A DNA stretch of 64,000 bases from positions 434,001 to 498,000 of the forward strand of contig NZ_FNBM01000001.1 of the NCBI RefSeq assembly GCF_900102335.1, in the 5' to 3' direction. Numbering within the stretch: the first letter of the stretch is position 1; the number at the start of each line of letters is the position of its first letter. The translations under genes and the position numbers were made by a program. Shown here piece by piece: positions 53,651 to 61,021 of the stretch. The stretch comes from Phytopseudomonas seleniipraecipitans (GTDB lineage Bacteria > Pseudomonadota > Gammaproteobacteria > Pseudomonadales > Pseudomonadaceae). The notes beneath the pieces were generated by a model, which searched no databases, was not told where the DNA came from, and saw nothing but the letters and a program-made list of their open reading frames with translations.

Positions 53651-55036
53651 CTGTAATGGACTCTCCTCGCACCACCGTTCTATACCGAAAACGGTGTTGA
53701 CTGAAATTGGGAGAGCCGCGATGAAGCGTATAGCTGTTGATTTGGCCAAGTCCGTTTACCAGGTTGCCGAGAGTGTCCGTTCCGGCAAGGTGGTGCAGCG
53801 CAAGCGGCTGAACCGGGAGGCGTTCAGGCGATATATACAGGAGCAAGCCGAGCCGGTCGAGTGGGTGATGGAGGCCTGCGGCACGGCGCATTACTGGGGG
53901 CGTGTGGCACAGTCCCTCGGCCATCAAGTAAGGCTGCTGCACCCACGCTATGTACGGCCTTACCGCCGTCGCAACAAGACCGACCGTAATGACTGCGATG
54001 CCATGCTGGAGGCGGCGCGCTGCAAGGATATTTATCCCGTCCCTGTGAAAACTCACGAGCAACAATTGCTGCAGCAGCTGCACGGGCTGCGTGAAACTTG
54101 GAAAAAAAGCCGTACCCAGCGCATCAACCTGCTGCGCGGTATTTTGCGCGAAGCGGGTATCGAAGCCCCAGCGTCTGGCGCCGCGTTTATCCGAGCAGCC
54201 CACGAGCTGGTCGACCGCCCAGAGCTCGCGCCCTTGAGCGCTCTACTGCATATCGTTCTGACAGAAATAAACCTCTACGAACAATGCATGGCGGAATGCG
54301 AACAGCATCTCAAGCGCTGGCATGCCGACGATGACGTGGTGAGCAAGCTGGATGAAATCAGCGGTATTGGCGTACTGACGGCCAGCGCTCTGACAGCGGC
54401 TGTCGGTAAACCTGAGCGCTTTGCCAATGGTCGCCAGCTCAGTGCGTGGCTGGGCATGACGCCGCGAGAGTTCAGCAGCGGCGACCGCCGCAAACTGGGC
54501 CATATCAGTCGGCAAGGCAATGTCTATGTGCGCACATTATTTATCCATGGCTCCCGAGCAGCCTTGCTCGCCGCGCAACGCTGCCAAACCCGCACGCCGG
54601 AGAAATTGACCCAGTTACAGCGCTGGGCAGTCGAGACGGCAGCACGGATCGGGCACAACAAAGCGGCCGTGGCCCTGGCCAACAAACTGGTACGGATCTG
54701 CTGGGCGGTGTGGTGCCACGAACGGCGTTTCAGCGGTAACTGGCAGAGTACAAAGCCCGCCTGACGGCGGAGTAATCAGCAAGAGCAAAAGGTGAATGGT
54801 TTCTTGTGGTAGTGGTGAGTAGCAGCACTGTCGGAACAGGCGAGTCCTGCAGCGGAATAAGGCCGATAACAATCATGATCTTCGTGATCGATTGAACGCT
54901 TGGCCACCGCTGCGCGAACTACAGAATGGCCAGGGCCAAGCGCCCATCACAGGCCGGATATACGAATGCAACCGCGCTGACGACAGGTGCATAAGAAAGG
55001 CTTTGCTCACTGCTTGTGGGGAGAGTCCATATACGC
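53651..55036 (+). mobile_element. IS110-family element, IS1111 subgroup, inserted in attC
   Basis: About 1.39 kb. Subterminal inverted repeats ATGGACTCTCC (53656-53666) and GGAGAGTCCAT (55020-55030) are perfect over 11 bases and lie 5-6 bases in from the ends, as in IS1111. No target duplication is seen. The exact ends were set from the attC it interrupts. A group of IS1111 elements is known to target attC sites. The 256 bases between the transposase stop and the right repeat hold no gene I can support. Confidence 0.85.
53721..54764 (+). CDS. IS110/IS1111-family transposase
   Basis: A 347-residue DEDD-type recombinase. The N-terminal RuvC-like domain has MKRIAVDLAKSVYQVAE (Asp), VMEACGTAHYWGR (Glu) and NKTDRNDCDAMLEAARC (Asp pair). 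The C-terminal part has the DEISGIGVLTASALTAAVG and GRQLSAWLGMTPREFSSGDRRKLGHISRQGN motif of the Transposase_20 domain. GGGAGAG lies 6 bases before ATG 53721. The frame is intact, so the element may still be mobile. Its base composition resembles the host more than the cassettes do. Confidence 0.95.
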   Translation: MKRIAVDLAKSVYQVAESVRSGKVVQRKRLNREAFRRYIQEQAEPVEWVMEACGTAHYWGRVAQSLGHQVRLLHPRYVRPYRRRNKTDRNDCDAMLEAARCKDIYPVPVKTHEQQLLQQLHGLRETWKKSRTQRINLLRGILREAGIEAPASGAAFIRAAHELVDRPELAPLSALLHIVLTEINLYEQCMAECEQHLKRWHADDDVVSKLDEISGIGVLTASALTAAVGKPERFANGRQLSAWLGMTPREFSSGDRRKLGHISRQGNVYVRTLFIHGSRAALLAAQRCQTRTPEKLTQLQRWAVETAARIGHNKAAVALANKLVRICWAVWCHERRFSGNWQSTKPA

Positions 55037-55046
55037 ATTGTTAGGC
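55037..55046 (-). other. attC site of cassette 1, proximal 10 bp
   Basis: GCCTAAC core (55046-55040, minus strand) next to the right end of the IS. It overlaps the stop codon of cassette 1 ORF. With 53585-53650 it makes a 76-base attC. Confidence 0.75.
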
Positions 55047-55730
55047 TAAGCCCTGCAATATATTGAGCGCTCCACCTTGAAAGCCACGGAATTGGGCGCG
55101 CGCAACACTATCTATGTATTGCATAAAGAATTGTTCCTTAGGGATATACTTACAATACATCTCTGCTTTGTGTATCCAGCAGTGGAGTAGCTTGTCATTG
55201 CGCTGGTTAAATTCAAGGTACAGGTGTGTGTCTGGTGTTTTCGCTATGTCCCATAGCCAAGTTCTTTTAGGCTTCCAGTCGGCTTTGAATTGACCTTTTT
55301 GCTTAGTGGGGGCCAGAAAAAATCTTTTATTCCAGAATTCTTGGATGTCAACCACCCATATCATTCGCTTATTGGATTGCTTAAAGTAAAAGTCTGTTCT
55401 GTCTCTTACGTCACGTATATCGATAATGCTTCTTTGGATTTCAATTATCGTGTCGTTGCTTCCGAGTATGTCGGCTCTATGTTCTCTTTGTTGACCCATA
55501 ACAACTTCGCAGTGGGCTTCATCAATGAGCTCCTTCCAGGAAAGATGCCAGTCTGATTCCGGCTCGTATCCTGGCGGTAGTTTTGGTTGCCCACCAATAT
55601 ATGCCCAAAACTGTCTAATGGCGCCTACATGCGCTTTAACATCAAGCCCTGTCCAAGGGCACTTTCCGATCTCTCCGCGACCTGCTATCTCGGCTCGTTT
55701 GCGTTCGTTGTCATGGATGGCGATTAACAT
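55041..55730 (-). CDS. Integron cassette 1: CoiA-like nuclease-domain protein
   Basis: A 229-residue protein with the layout of the CoiA nuclease-like family: KCPWTGLDVKAHVGAIRQFW, then ESDWHLSWKELI, then the PD-(D/E)xK-like core HRADILGSNDTIIEIQRSIID with Asp and an ExQ pair, then DVRDRTDFYF. CoiA proteins are linked to competence and DNA processing; stand-alone relatives are of unknown role and could act on foreign DNA. ATG 55730 is preferred because the cassette begins near 55744; an ATG at 55787 would lie in attI. The TAA stop falls in the attC core. Confidence 0.72.
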   Translation of the reverse strand: MLIAIHDNERKRAEIAGRGEIGKCPWTGLDVKAHVGAIRQFWAYIGGQPKLPPGYEPESDWHLSWKELIDEAHCEVVMGQQREHRADILGSNDTIIEIQRSIIDIRDVRDRTDFYFKQSNKRMIWVVDIQEFWNKRFFLAPTKQKGQFKADWKPKRTWLWDIAKTPDTHLYLEFNQRNDKLLHCWIHKAEMYCKYIPKEQFFMQYIDSVARAQFRGFQGGALNILQGLA

Positions 55731-55738
55731 CTTGCTTG

Positions 55739-55756
55739 GCCTAACTATAATTAGAC
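55739..55756 (-). other. attI-like site and start of the cassette array
   Basis: On the minus strand GTCTAAT and GTTAGGC, two core sites four bases apart, next to the start of cassette 1. This fits an integrase simple site. No clear LexA box is visible between here and the integrase start. Confidence 0.55.
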
Positions 55757-55877
55757 GACATTGCTGTCGCATAATATCCGACAGCATGTCGGATAACGTT
55801 CCTTGTTGTCGCGCATTTCCTTGTCTAGTGTGAGGTAGATCGCAGTAAGCGCGACATCACTCAGGGAGCAATACGAC

Positions 55878-56766
55878 ATGGATGACGGCAAGCCAAAATT
55901 GCTGGTGCAGGTGCGCGAGCAGATTCGGGTTAGAAATTATTCGATTCGTACCGAGTCTGTCTATGCCGAGTGGGTGAAACGTTATATTCGCTTTCATCAC
56001 TATCGGCATCCTGCCGAGATGGGCGGTGCGGAGATTGAGGCTTTTCTGACCCATTTGGCGGTTGCCAGGAATGTGTCGGGCTCTACGCAGAATCAGGCGT
56101 TGGCGGCACTGTTGTTTCTCTATAAGCATGTTCTGGATGTGCAGCTGCCCTGGCTTGATGACATCGTCCGCGCCAAAAAGCCAAAGCACTTACCCGTGGT
56201 GCTGACGCGTGATGAGGTGGCCAGGGTGCTGGCAGAGATGTCTGCGGTGCAGTGGATTGTGGCAAGTTTGCTGTATGGCGCCGGGCTGCGGTTATTGGAA
56301 GCATTGCGTCTACGCGTCAAGGATGTTGATTTCAGCCGTGGTGAGGTAGTGGTGCGCGACGGCAAGGGCAGAAGGATCGCGTGACCATGCTGCCGCAACG
56401 TGTGGTGTTGCCGTTACAGGCGCATTTGCAGACGGTCGCGGCTTTGCACCGTAGCGATTTGGCTGAGGGCTTTGGCCGAGCAAACCTGCCGTTTTCTCTT
56501 GCGCGCAAGTACCCCGAATGCCGCGGCAGAGTGGGGTTGGCAATTTGTGTTTCCGTCAGTCAGTCGCTCGCAAGATCCGCGTTCCATGGGGATATTTCGT
56601 CATCACTTGCATGAGAAAATCTTTTGCCACGCATTTGTTGGAAAGTGGTCAGGACATTCGCACGGTGCAGGAGCTACTGGGCCATGCAGATGTGAAGACA
56701 ACGCAGATCTATACCCATGTGCTCAATCGCGGTGGGTTCGCGGTGATCAGCCCGCTTGACCGGTAG
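55878..56766 (+). pseudogene. intI: Integron integrase, inactivated
   Basis: A tyrosine recombinase of the IntI group. The first 168 codons are intact ([63 protein letters not shown]). One base is then missing near 56370. The second frame carries [16 protein letters not shown] to LARKYP; an extra C near 56512 shifts to [14 protein letters not shown], the IntI-specific region. Near 56617 about 25 codons are lost between RHHLHE and [26 protein letters not shown], removing the conserved HTLRH Arg. The Tyr in [12 protein letters not shown] remains. No active enzyme can be made. AGGGAG lies before the ATG. Confidence 0.92.
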
Positions 56767-56798
56767 AGGCAGGTTTCGCTGTGGGGGCGCAGGCAATA

Positions 56799-56825
56799 AA
56801 AAGCCCCGCACGTGGCGGGGCTTTT
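56799..56825 (-). terminator. Terminator of rimO
   Basis: AAAAGCCCCGC and GCGGGGCTTTT form an 11-bp stem with loop ACGTG; T-rich on both sides (TTTTTATTG on the minus strand). It lies between the integrase remnant and rimO. Confidence 0.9.
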
Positions 56826-56837
56826 AGCGTGTAACGG

Positions 56838-58163
56838 TCAGACCCGCTCAGCCCACATATCGTATTCATCGGCATCGACGATGCGCACACGTACCTTGTC
56901 GCCCGGCTGGAAGTCGGTGCCTTCGATGAACACGCTGCCGTCGATTTCCGGGGCGTCGGCCCAAGAGCGGGCTACCGCGCCCTGGTCGTCGACTTCGTCG
57001 ATCAGCACGTCCATTTCGCGGCCGATCTTCATCTGCAGGCGTGCGGTGCTGATGGCCTGTTGGTGGGCCATGAAGCGATCCCAGCGATCCTGTTTGACGT
57101 CATCGGGCACGATGTCCACGTCCAGGTCATTGGCCGGCGCGCCTTCCACCGGCGAGTATTGGAAGCAGCCGACGCGGTCAAGCTGGGCTTCGGTCAGCCA
57201 GTCGAGCAGGTACTGGAAGTCTTCTTCGGTTTCACCCGGGAAGCCGACAATGAAGGTCGAGCGGATGGTCAGGTCCGGGCACTGCTCGCGCCAGGACTTG
57301 ATACGCGCCAGGGTGCGGTCTTCGAAGGCCGGGCGCTTCATCAGTTTGAGGACGCGCGGGCTGGCGTGCTGGAAGGGGATGTCCAGGTACGGCAGCAGCT
57401 TGCCGGCGGCCATCAGCGGGATGATGTCGTCGACGTTGGGGTACGGGTAAACGTAATGCAGGCGCACCCACACGCCCATGCTGGAGAGTGCTTCGCAGAG
57501 CTCTTTCATGCGCGTCTTGACCGGCTGGCCGTTCCAGAAGTCGGTCTTGTACTTGAGGTCGACGCCGTAGGCGCTGGTGTCCTGGCTGATGACCAGCAGT
57601 TCCTTGACGCCGGCCTTGACCAGCCGCTCGGCCTCGCCCAGCACGTCGCCCACCGGGCGGCTGACCAGCTTGCCGCGCATCGACGGGATGATGCAGAAGC
57701 TGCAACTGTGGTTGCAGCCTTCGGAAATCTTCAGGTAGGCGTAATGACGCGGCGTGAGCTTGATGCCTTGCGGCGGCACCAGGTCGATCAGTGGATTGTG
57801 ATCCTGGCGCGGCGGCACCACGTCGTGCACGGCGTTGACCACCTGCTCGTATTGCTGCGGGCCGGTGACCGACAGCACGCTGGGGTGCACGTCACGGATG
57901 CTGCCTTCTTCGACGCCCATGCAGCCGGTGACGATCACCTTGCCGTTTTCCTTGATCGCCTCACCGATCACTTCCAGCGACTCGGCCTTGGCGCTGTCGA
58001 TGAAGCCACAGGTGTTGACCACCACGACGTCGGCGTCCTGGTAGGTCGGCACGACCTCATAACCTTCCATGCGCAGCTGGGTGAGAATGCGTTCGGAATC
58101 GACCAGGGCTTTTGGGCAGCCGAGCGAAACAAACCCTACTTTAGGGGCGGTGGTGGTGGTCAT
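56838..58163 (-). CDS. rimO: Ribosomal protein S12 methylthiotransferase
   Basis: It adds a methylthio group to Asp88 of ribosomal protein S12. The 441-residue radical-SAM enzyme has the N-terminal UPF0004 domain with three cluster Cys ([31 protein letters not shown]), the radical-SAM CxxxCxxC in [19 protein letters not shown], and a C-terminal TRAM domain ([29 protein letters not shown]). [14 protein letters not shown] and HQQAIS fit RimO and not MiaB. The integron lies directly downstream of it. The ATG at 58163 has no strong binding site nearby. Confidence 0.97.
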   Translation of the reverse strand: MTTTTAPKVGFVSLGCPKALVDSERILTQLRMEGYEVVPTYQDADVVVVNTCGFIDSAKAESLEVIGEAIKENGKVIVTGCMGVEEGSIRDVHPSVLSVTGPQQYEQVVNAVHDVVPPRQDHNPLIDLVPPQGIKLTPRHYAYLKISEGCNHSCSFCIIPSMRGKLVSRPVGDVLGEAERLVKAGVKELLVISQDTSAYGVDLKYKTDFWNGQPVKTRMKELCEALSSMGVWVRLHYVYPYPNVDDIIPLMAAGKLLPYLDIPFQHASPRVLKLMKRPAFEDRTLARIKSWREQCPDLTIRSTFIVGFPGETEEDFQYLLDWLTEAQLDRVGCFQYSPVEGAPANDLDVDIVPDDVKQDRWDRFMAHQQAISTARLQMKIGREMDVLIDEVDDQGAVARSWADAPEIDGSVFIEGTDFQPGDKVRVRIVDADEYDMWAERV

Positions 58164-58370
58164 GCGGGCGAACCTCAGGGCTAAGACGGAGCGGGCGCTG
58201 GCACGCCTCTGATCAAAAAGTGCGCAATTCTAGCGGCGTGCGCGCGACTTTGCCAGCACTGCCGGTGGCCGTGCCGCCCGTGCGTCGGCAGGGCCTGGGT
58301 ACGTGGGCGAATTGCATGACTAGACCTTTGCTACGCTGTGCTCACAACAACCACAAGAGAAGACTCGCCC

Positions 58371-59711
58371 ATGTTCGCCAGAATCACTTCGCTGAGTGTC
58401 AACCTGGTTCAGCGCTACTTGCCATCGCCGTTCGTGTTTGCCCTGCTGCTGACGTTGCTGGTGCTGCTGCTTGGTATGGCCACCACTGGCCAGAGCCTGG
58501 TGCAGATGACGCGGCATTGGGGCAACGGCCTCTGGGGCCTGCTGATGTTCACCATGCAGATGGCGCTGGTGCTGGTTACCGGCCATGCCTTAGCGAACGC
58601 GCCGGCGGTCAGTCGTTTGCTCGATCGCTTGGCGCGCATTCCGCGCTCACCGGGGCAGGCGATCATATTCGTCACGCTGGTGGCCATGCTCGCCTCGCTG
58701 ATCAACTGGGGCTTCGGCCTGGTCGTCGGTGCGGTGTTCGCGCGGGCCTTGGCGCGTCAGGTCAAAGGCGTGCATTACCCATTGCTGGTGGCCGCTGCCT
58801 ATTCGGGTTTTCTGGTCTGGCATGGCGGCTTGTCGGGTTCGATCCCGTTGTCACTGGCCACTGGCGGCGCTGATCTTGAGCGCATGACCGGCGGCGCGCT
58901 GACCGCAGCGGTCGGCGTGGAACACACGCTGTTCTCCACGTTGAACCTGGCGATTATCGCCATGCTGGTGATTGGCGCGCCGCTGTTGAATCGCGCCATG
59001 CAGCCTGCCACACCGACGGTTGCCGACCCTGCGTTGCTGGTCGACCCGCCGGCGCCGCACGTGCCCCGGGAAACGGGCGCCCAGCGCCTGGATGACAGCC
59101 GCATTCTTGGCCTGCTGCTGGTGGCCATGGCGGCCGTCTACTTCGGTTTTCATTTTGCCGAGAATGGTTTTGGGCTTACGCTCAATCTGGTGATCGGCAT
59201 GTTCCTGTTCGCCGGGCTGCTGGCCCACGGCTCGCCGGAGCGCTACGCCCGTGCGGTGCAGGAGAGCGTCAGCGGCATCAGCGGGATCATCATCCAGTTT
59301 CCGTTCTATGCCGGCATCATGGGCATGATGGTGGGCGCCAGCCCCGAGGGTGAAATATTGGGCCGGCAGATCACCGACCTGTTTATCACCTGGTCGACGG
59401 CTGACAGCTTTCCGGTGTTTGCTTTCCTGAGTGCCGGGCTGCTGAACGTGTTCATCCCGTCCGGTGGCGGCCAATGGGCGGTGCAAGGGCCGATCATGCT
59501 GCCGGCCGGTCAAGCGCTCGGTGTAGCGCCGGAAGTCACCGCGATGGCGATTGCCTGGGGCGACGCCTGGACCAACATGATTCAGCCGTTCTGGGCCTTG
59601 CCGCTGCTGGCCATTGCCGGCCTGGGCGCGCGGGACATCATGGGCTACTGCCTGATCATGCTGCTGTATTCCGGCGTGGTCATCGCGGGAGCGTTTTACT
59701 TTCTGGGTTGA
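58371..59711 (+). CDS. Short-chain fatty-acid transporter (AtoE family)
   Basis: A 446-residue inner-membrane carrier with about 11 spans. SVNLVQRYLPSPFVFALLLTLLV at the start, LINWGFGLVVGAVFARALARQVKGVHYPLLVAAAYSGFLVWHGGLSGSIPL, NLVIGMFLFAGLLAHGSPERYARAVQES and NVFIPSGGGQWAVQGPIM are the AtoE signature. It would take up butyrate or similar acids; no acetoacetate or butyrate catabolic genes are next to it. ATG 58371 is used, since the longer frame from 58338 has no binding site. It is divergent from rimO. Confidence 0.9.
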   Translation: MFARITSLSVNLVQRYLPSPFVFALLLTLLVLLLGMATTGQSLVQMTRHWGNGLWGLLMFTMQMALVLVTGHALANAPAVSRLLDRLARIPRSPGQAIIFVTLVAMLASLINWGFGLVVGAVFARALARQVKGVHYPLLVAAAYSGFLVWHGGLSGSIPLSLATGGADLERMTGGALTAAVGVEHTLFSTLNLAIIAMLVIGAPLLNRAMQPATPTVADPALLVDPPAPHVPRETGAQRLDDSRILGLLLVAMAAVYFGFHFAENGFGLTLNLVIGMFLFAGLLAHGSPERYARAVQESVSGISGIIIQFPFYAGIMGMMVGASPEGEILGRQITDLFITWSTADSFPVFAFLSAGLLNVFIPSGGGQWAVQGPIMLPAGQALGVAPEVTAMAIAWGDAWTNMIQPFWALPLLAIAGLGARDIMGYCLIMLLYSGVVIAGAFYFLG

Positions 59712-59718
59712 CGACACA

Positions 59719-59751
59719 GCCGGTAGCCGAAGGATTTTTGGCTACCGGCTT
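59719..59751. terminator. Hairpin between converging transporter and virJ genes
   Basis: A perfect 11-bp stem, AGCCGGTAGCC with GGCTACCGGCT, in the 41-base gap between two converging genes. The T-run lies in the loop and not after the stem, so termination is likely but not certain. Confidence 0.5.
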
Positions 59752-59752
59752 G

Positions 59753-61021
59753 CTACGGCGTTGCCTGCTGGCGTTTCTGAATGGCGGCAATGAGCCGCTG
59801 GGCCAGGGCCGGGTAATCCTTGTCGTAGTGGTGCCCACCGGGCAGTTGCAGGTTTTCACCGGTGGCTTGAGGTTGGGTGCAGCCGCTTTCGGGCGCTTCT
59901 TCCGTGCCATACACGCACAGCACTTTTTCAGCCGGTAACTTGACCAGCTCGGGACCGGTGGCCGCTTCGCTGGCATCCTTGCCAAGCCAGCCGTCGACAT
60001 GAATCTCGAACGCACCACTGCGGGCAAGCGCCAACAGCAGAACGGCGTCGACTTGTTGTTTGTCGCTGTTGGGCAGGCGGTTGTAGAGCGCAGGCATTAC
60101 ATCCGCGCCGAAGGAGTAGCCGATCAGCACGAAGCGCTTGGCATGCCATTTCTCGCGGTATTCACGCATCAACTCGGACAGGTCGCTGGCGGCTTGCTCG
60201 GGGCTCTTGCGCTGCCAGAAATAACGCAGGGTATCGACGCCGACCACCGGGTAGCCGCGCTCGGCCATCTGCTCGGCCACGGCTTTATCCAGATCACGCC
60301 AACCGCCGTCGCCGGAGTAGAACAGGCTGACCGTATCGCCAGGCTGGGCAGCCGGCACTTCGACCACCGGCAGATCATCGCTGGCACCTTGCAGCAGACG
60401 GCGCAACTGCGTCATCAGCAGCGTCTTGGGTTCGGTCTGGTAGTCACCGATCAGGGTTTCGGCAGTGGCCTGCTGGCGCACGAAACGGGCGCTGGCGTCA
60501 TCCGGGTTGTCGTTCCATGCGACGAGCCAGTGACCGTGTGCACTGCTGGCCGGAGGCGGCGCGTCGCAGTCGGGCTTGCGGAGCGAGAAGCCGACCGACA
60601 GCGCCTGAGCCTTGCTGTCGTTCTGTGCGGCCAGCCAGCGCCAGGCGAGCATGGCGCCAGTATCGCTGCCAGCCACCAGATCGACCGACCCGCCGAGCGT
60701 TGCGCTCGCTTCTTGCAGACGCTTGGCCTGGTCGTCACAGCTCTGTTGTGTGGGCTGATACTGGCCGATCACGGCGTGGTTGGATTGCGCCAGTTCCAGC
60801 AGCTCGGCCTCGCTCAGTTGCTGATCGGCAGGCACGGCCAGCAGCACGCGACGTTGCACGGTGCCGCCGGGCGTTGCGAGCACCAGGTCGCCGCCGGAGG
60901 CCAGTGGATGGCGCGCCAGGCTGGCTTCAGGCGCGGGCCGCAGCCAGTAATAAAGGCCGCCCGCCACCATGGCGAGCAGCACAAGGAGGATCGGTAGCAG
61001 GCGTTTGGCTGTGCGGGTCAT
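59753..61021 (-). CDS. AcvB/VirJ-family alpha/beta hydrolase
   Basis: A 422-residue periplasmic protein with an N-terminal membrane anchor (LLPILLVLLAMVAGGLYYWL) and two related halves. The C-terminal half carries FYSGDGGWRDLDKAVAEQMAERGYPVVGVDTLRYFW and the nucleophile GYSFGADV, with His in PGGHHYDKDY, the VirJ pattern. AcvB/VirJ proteins in Rhizobiaceae and others hydrolyse lysyl-phosphatidylglycerol, the product of the upstream mprF gene. The start shares one base with the mprF stop (TGATG), so the two are coupled. Confidence 0.88.
   Translation of the reverse strand: MTRTAKRLLPILLVLLAMVAGGLYYWLRPAPEASLARHPLASGGDLVLATPGGTVQRRVLLAVPADQQLSEAELLELAQSNHAVIGQYQPTQQSCDDQAKRLQEASATLGGSVDLVAGSDTGAMLAWRWLAAQNDSKAQALSVGFSLRKPDCDAPPPASSAHGHWLVAWNDNPDDASARFVRQQATAETLIGDYQTEPKTLLMTQLRRLLQGASDDLPVVEVPAAQPGDTVSLFYSGDGGWRDLDKAVAEQMAERGYPVVGVDTLRYFWQRKSPEQAASDLSELMREYREKWHAKRFVLIGYSFGADVMPALYNRLPNSDKQQVDAVLLLALARSGAFEIHVDGWLGKDASEAATGPELVKLPAEKVLCVYGTEEAPESGCTQPQATGENLQLPGGHHYDKDYPALAQRLIAAIQKRQQATP

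Larger units (their letters stand above)
52463..56766 (-). mobile_element. Chromosomal integron with three cassettes and a broken integrase
   Basis: The integrase remnant reads to the right (55878-56766) and the cassettes run left on the minus strand from an attI-like site at about 55745. This is the standard divergent integron layout. Each cassette ORF ends at an attC site. The cassettes are clearly richer in A and T than the flanking genes. An IS1111-type element interrupts the first attC. The island lies between a TonB receptor gene and rimO. Confidence 0.88.

Noticed and set aside
54765..55019. A passenger gene in the tail of the IS1111 element
   Set aside because: Only short frames without a binding site or motif lie between the transposase stop and the right inverted repeat.
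55757..55877. A LexA site controlling the integrase
   Set aside because: CTGTCG and CGACAG face each other here, but spacing and bases do not fit a LexA box.
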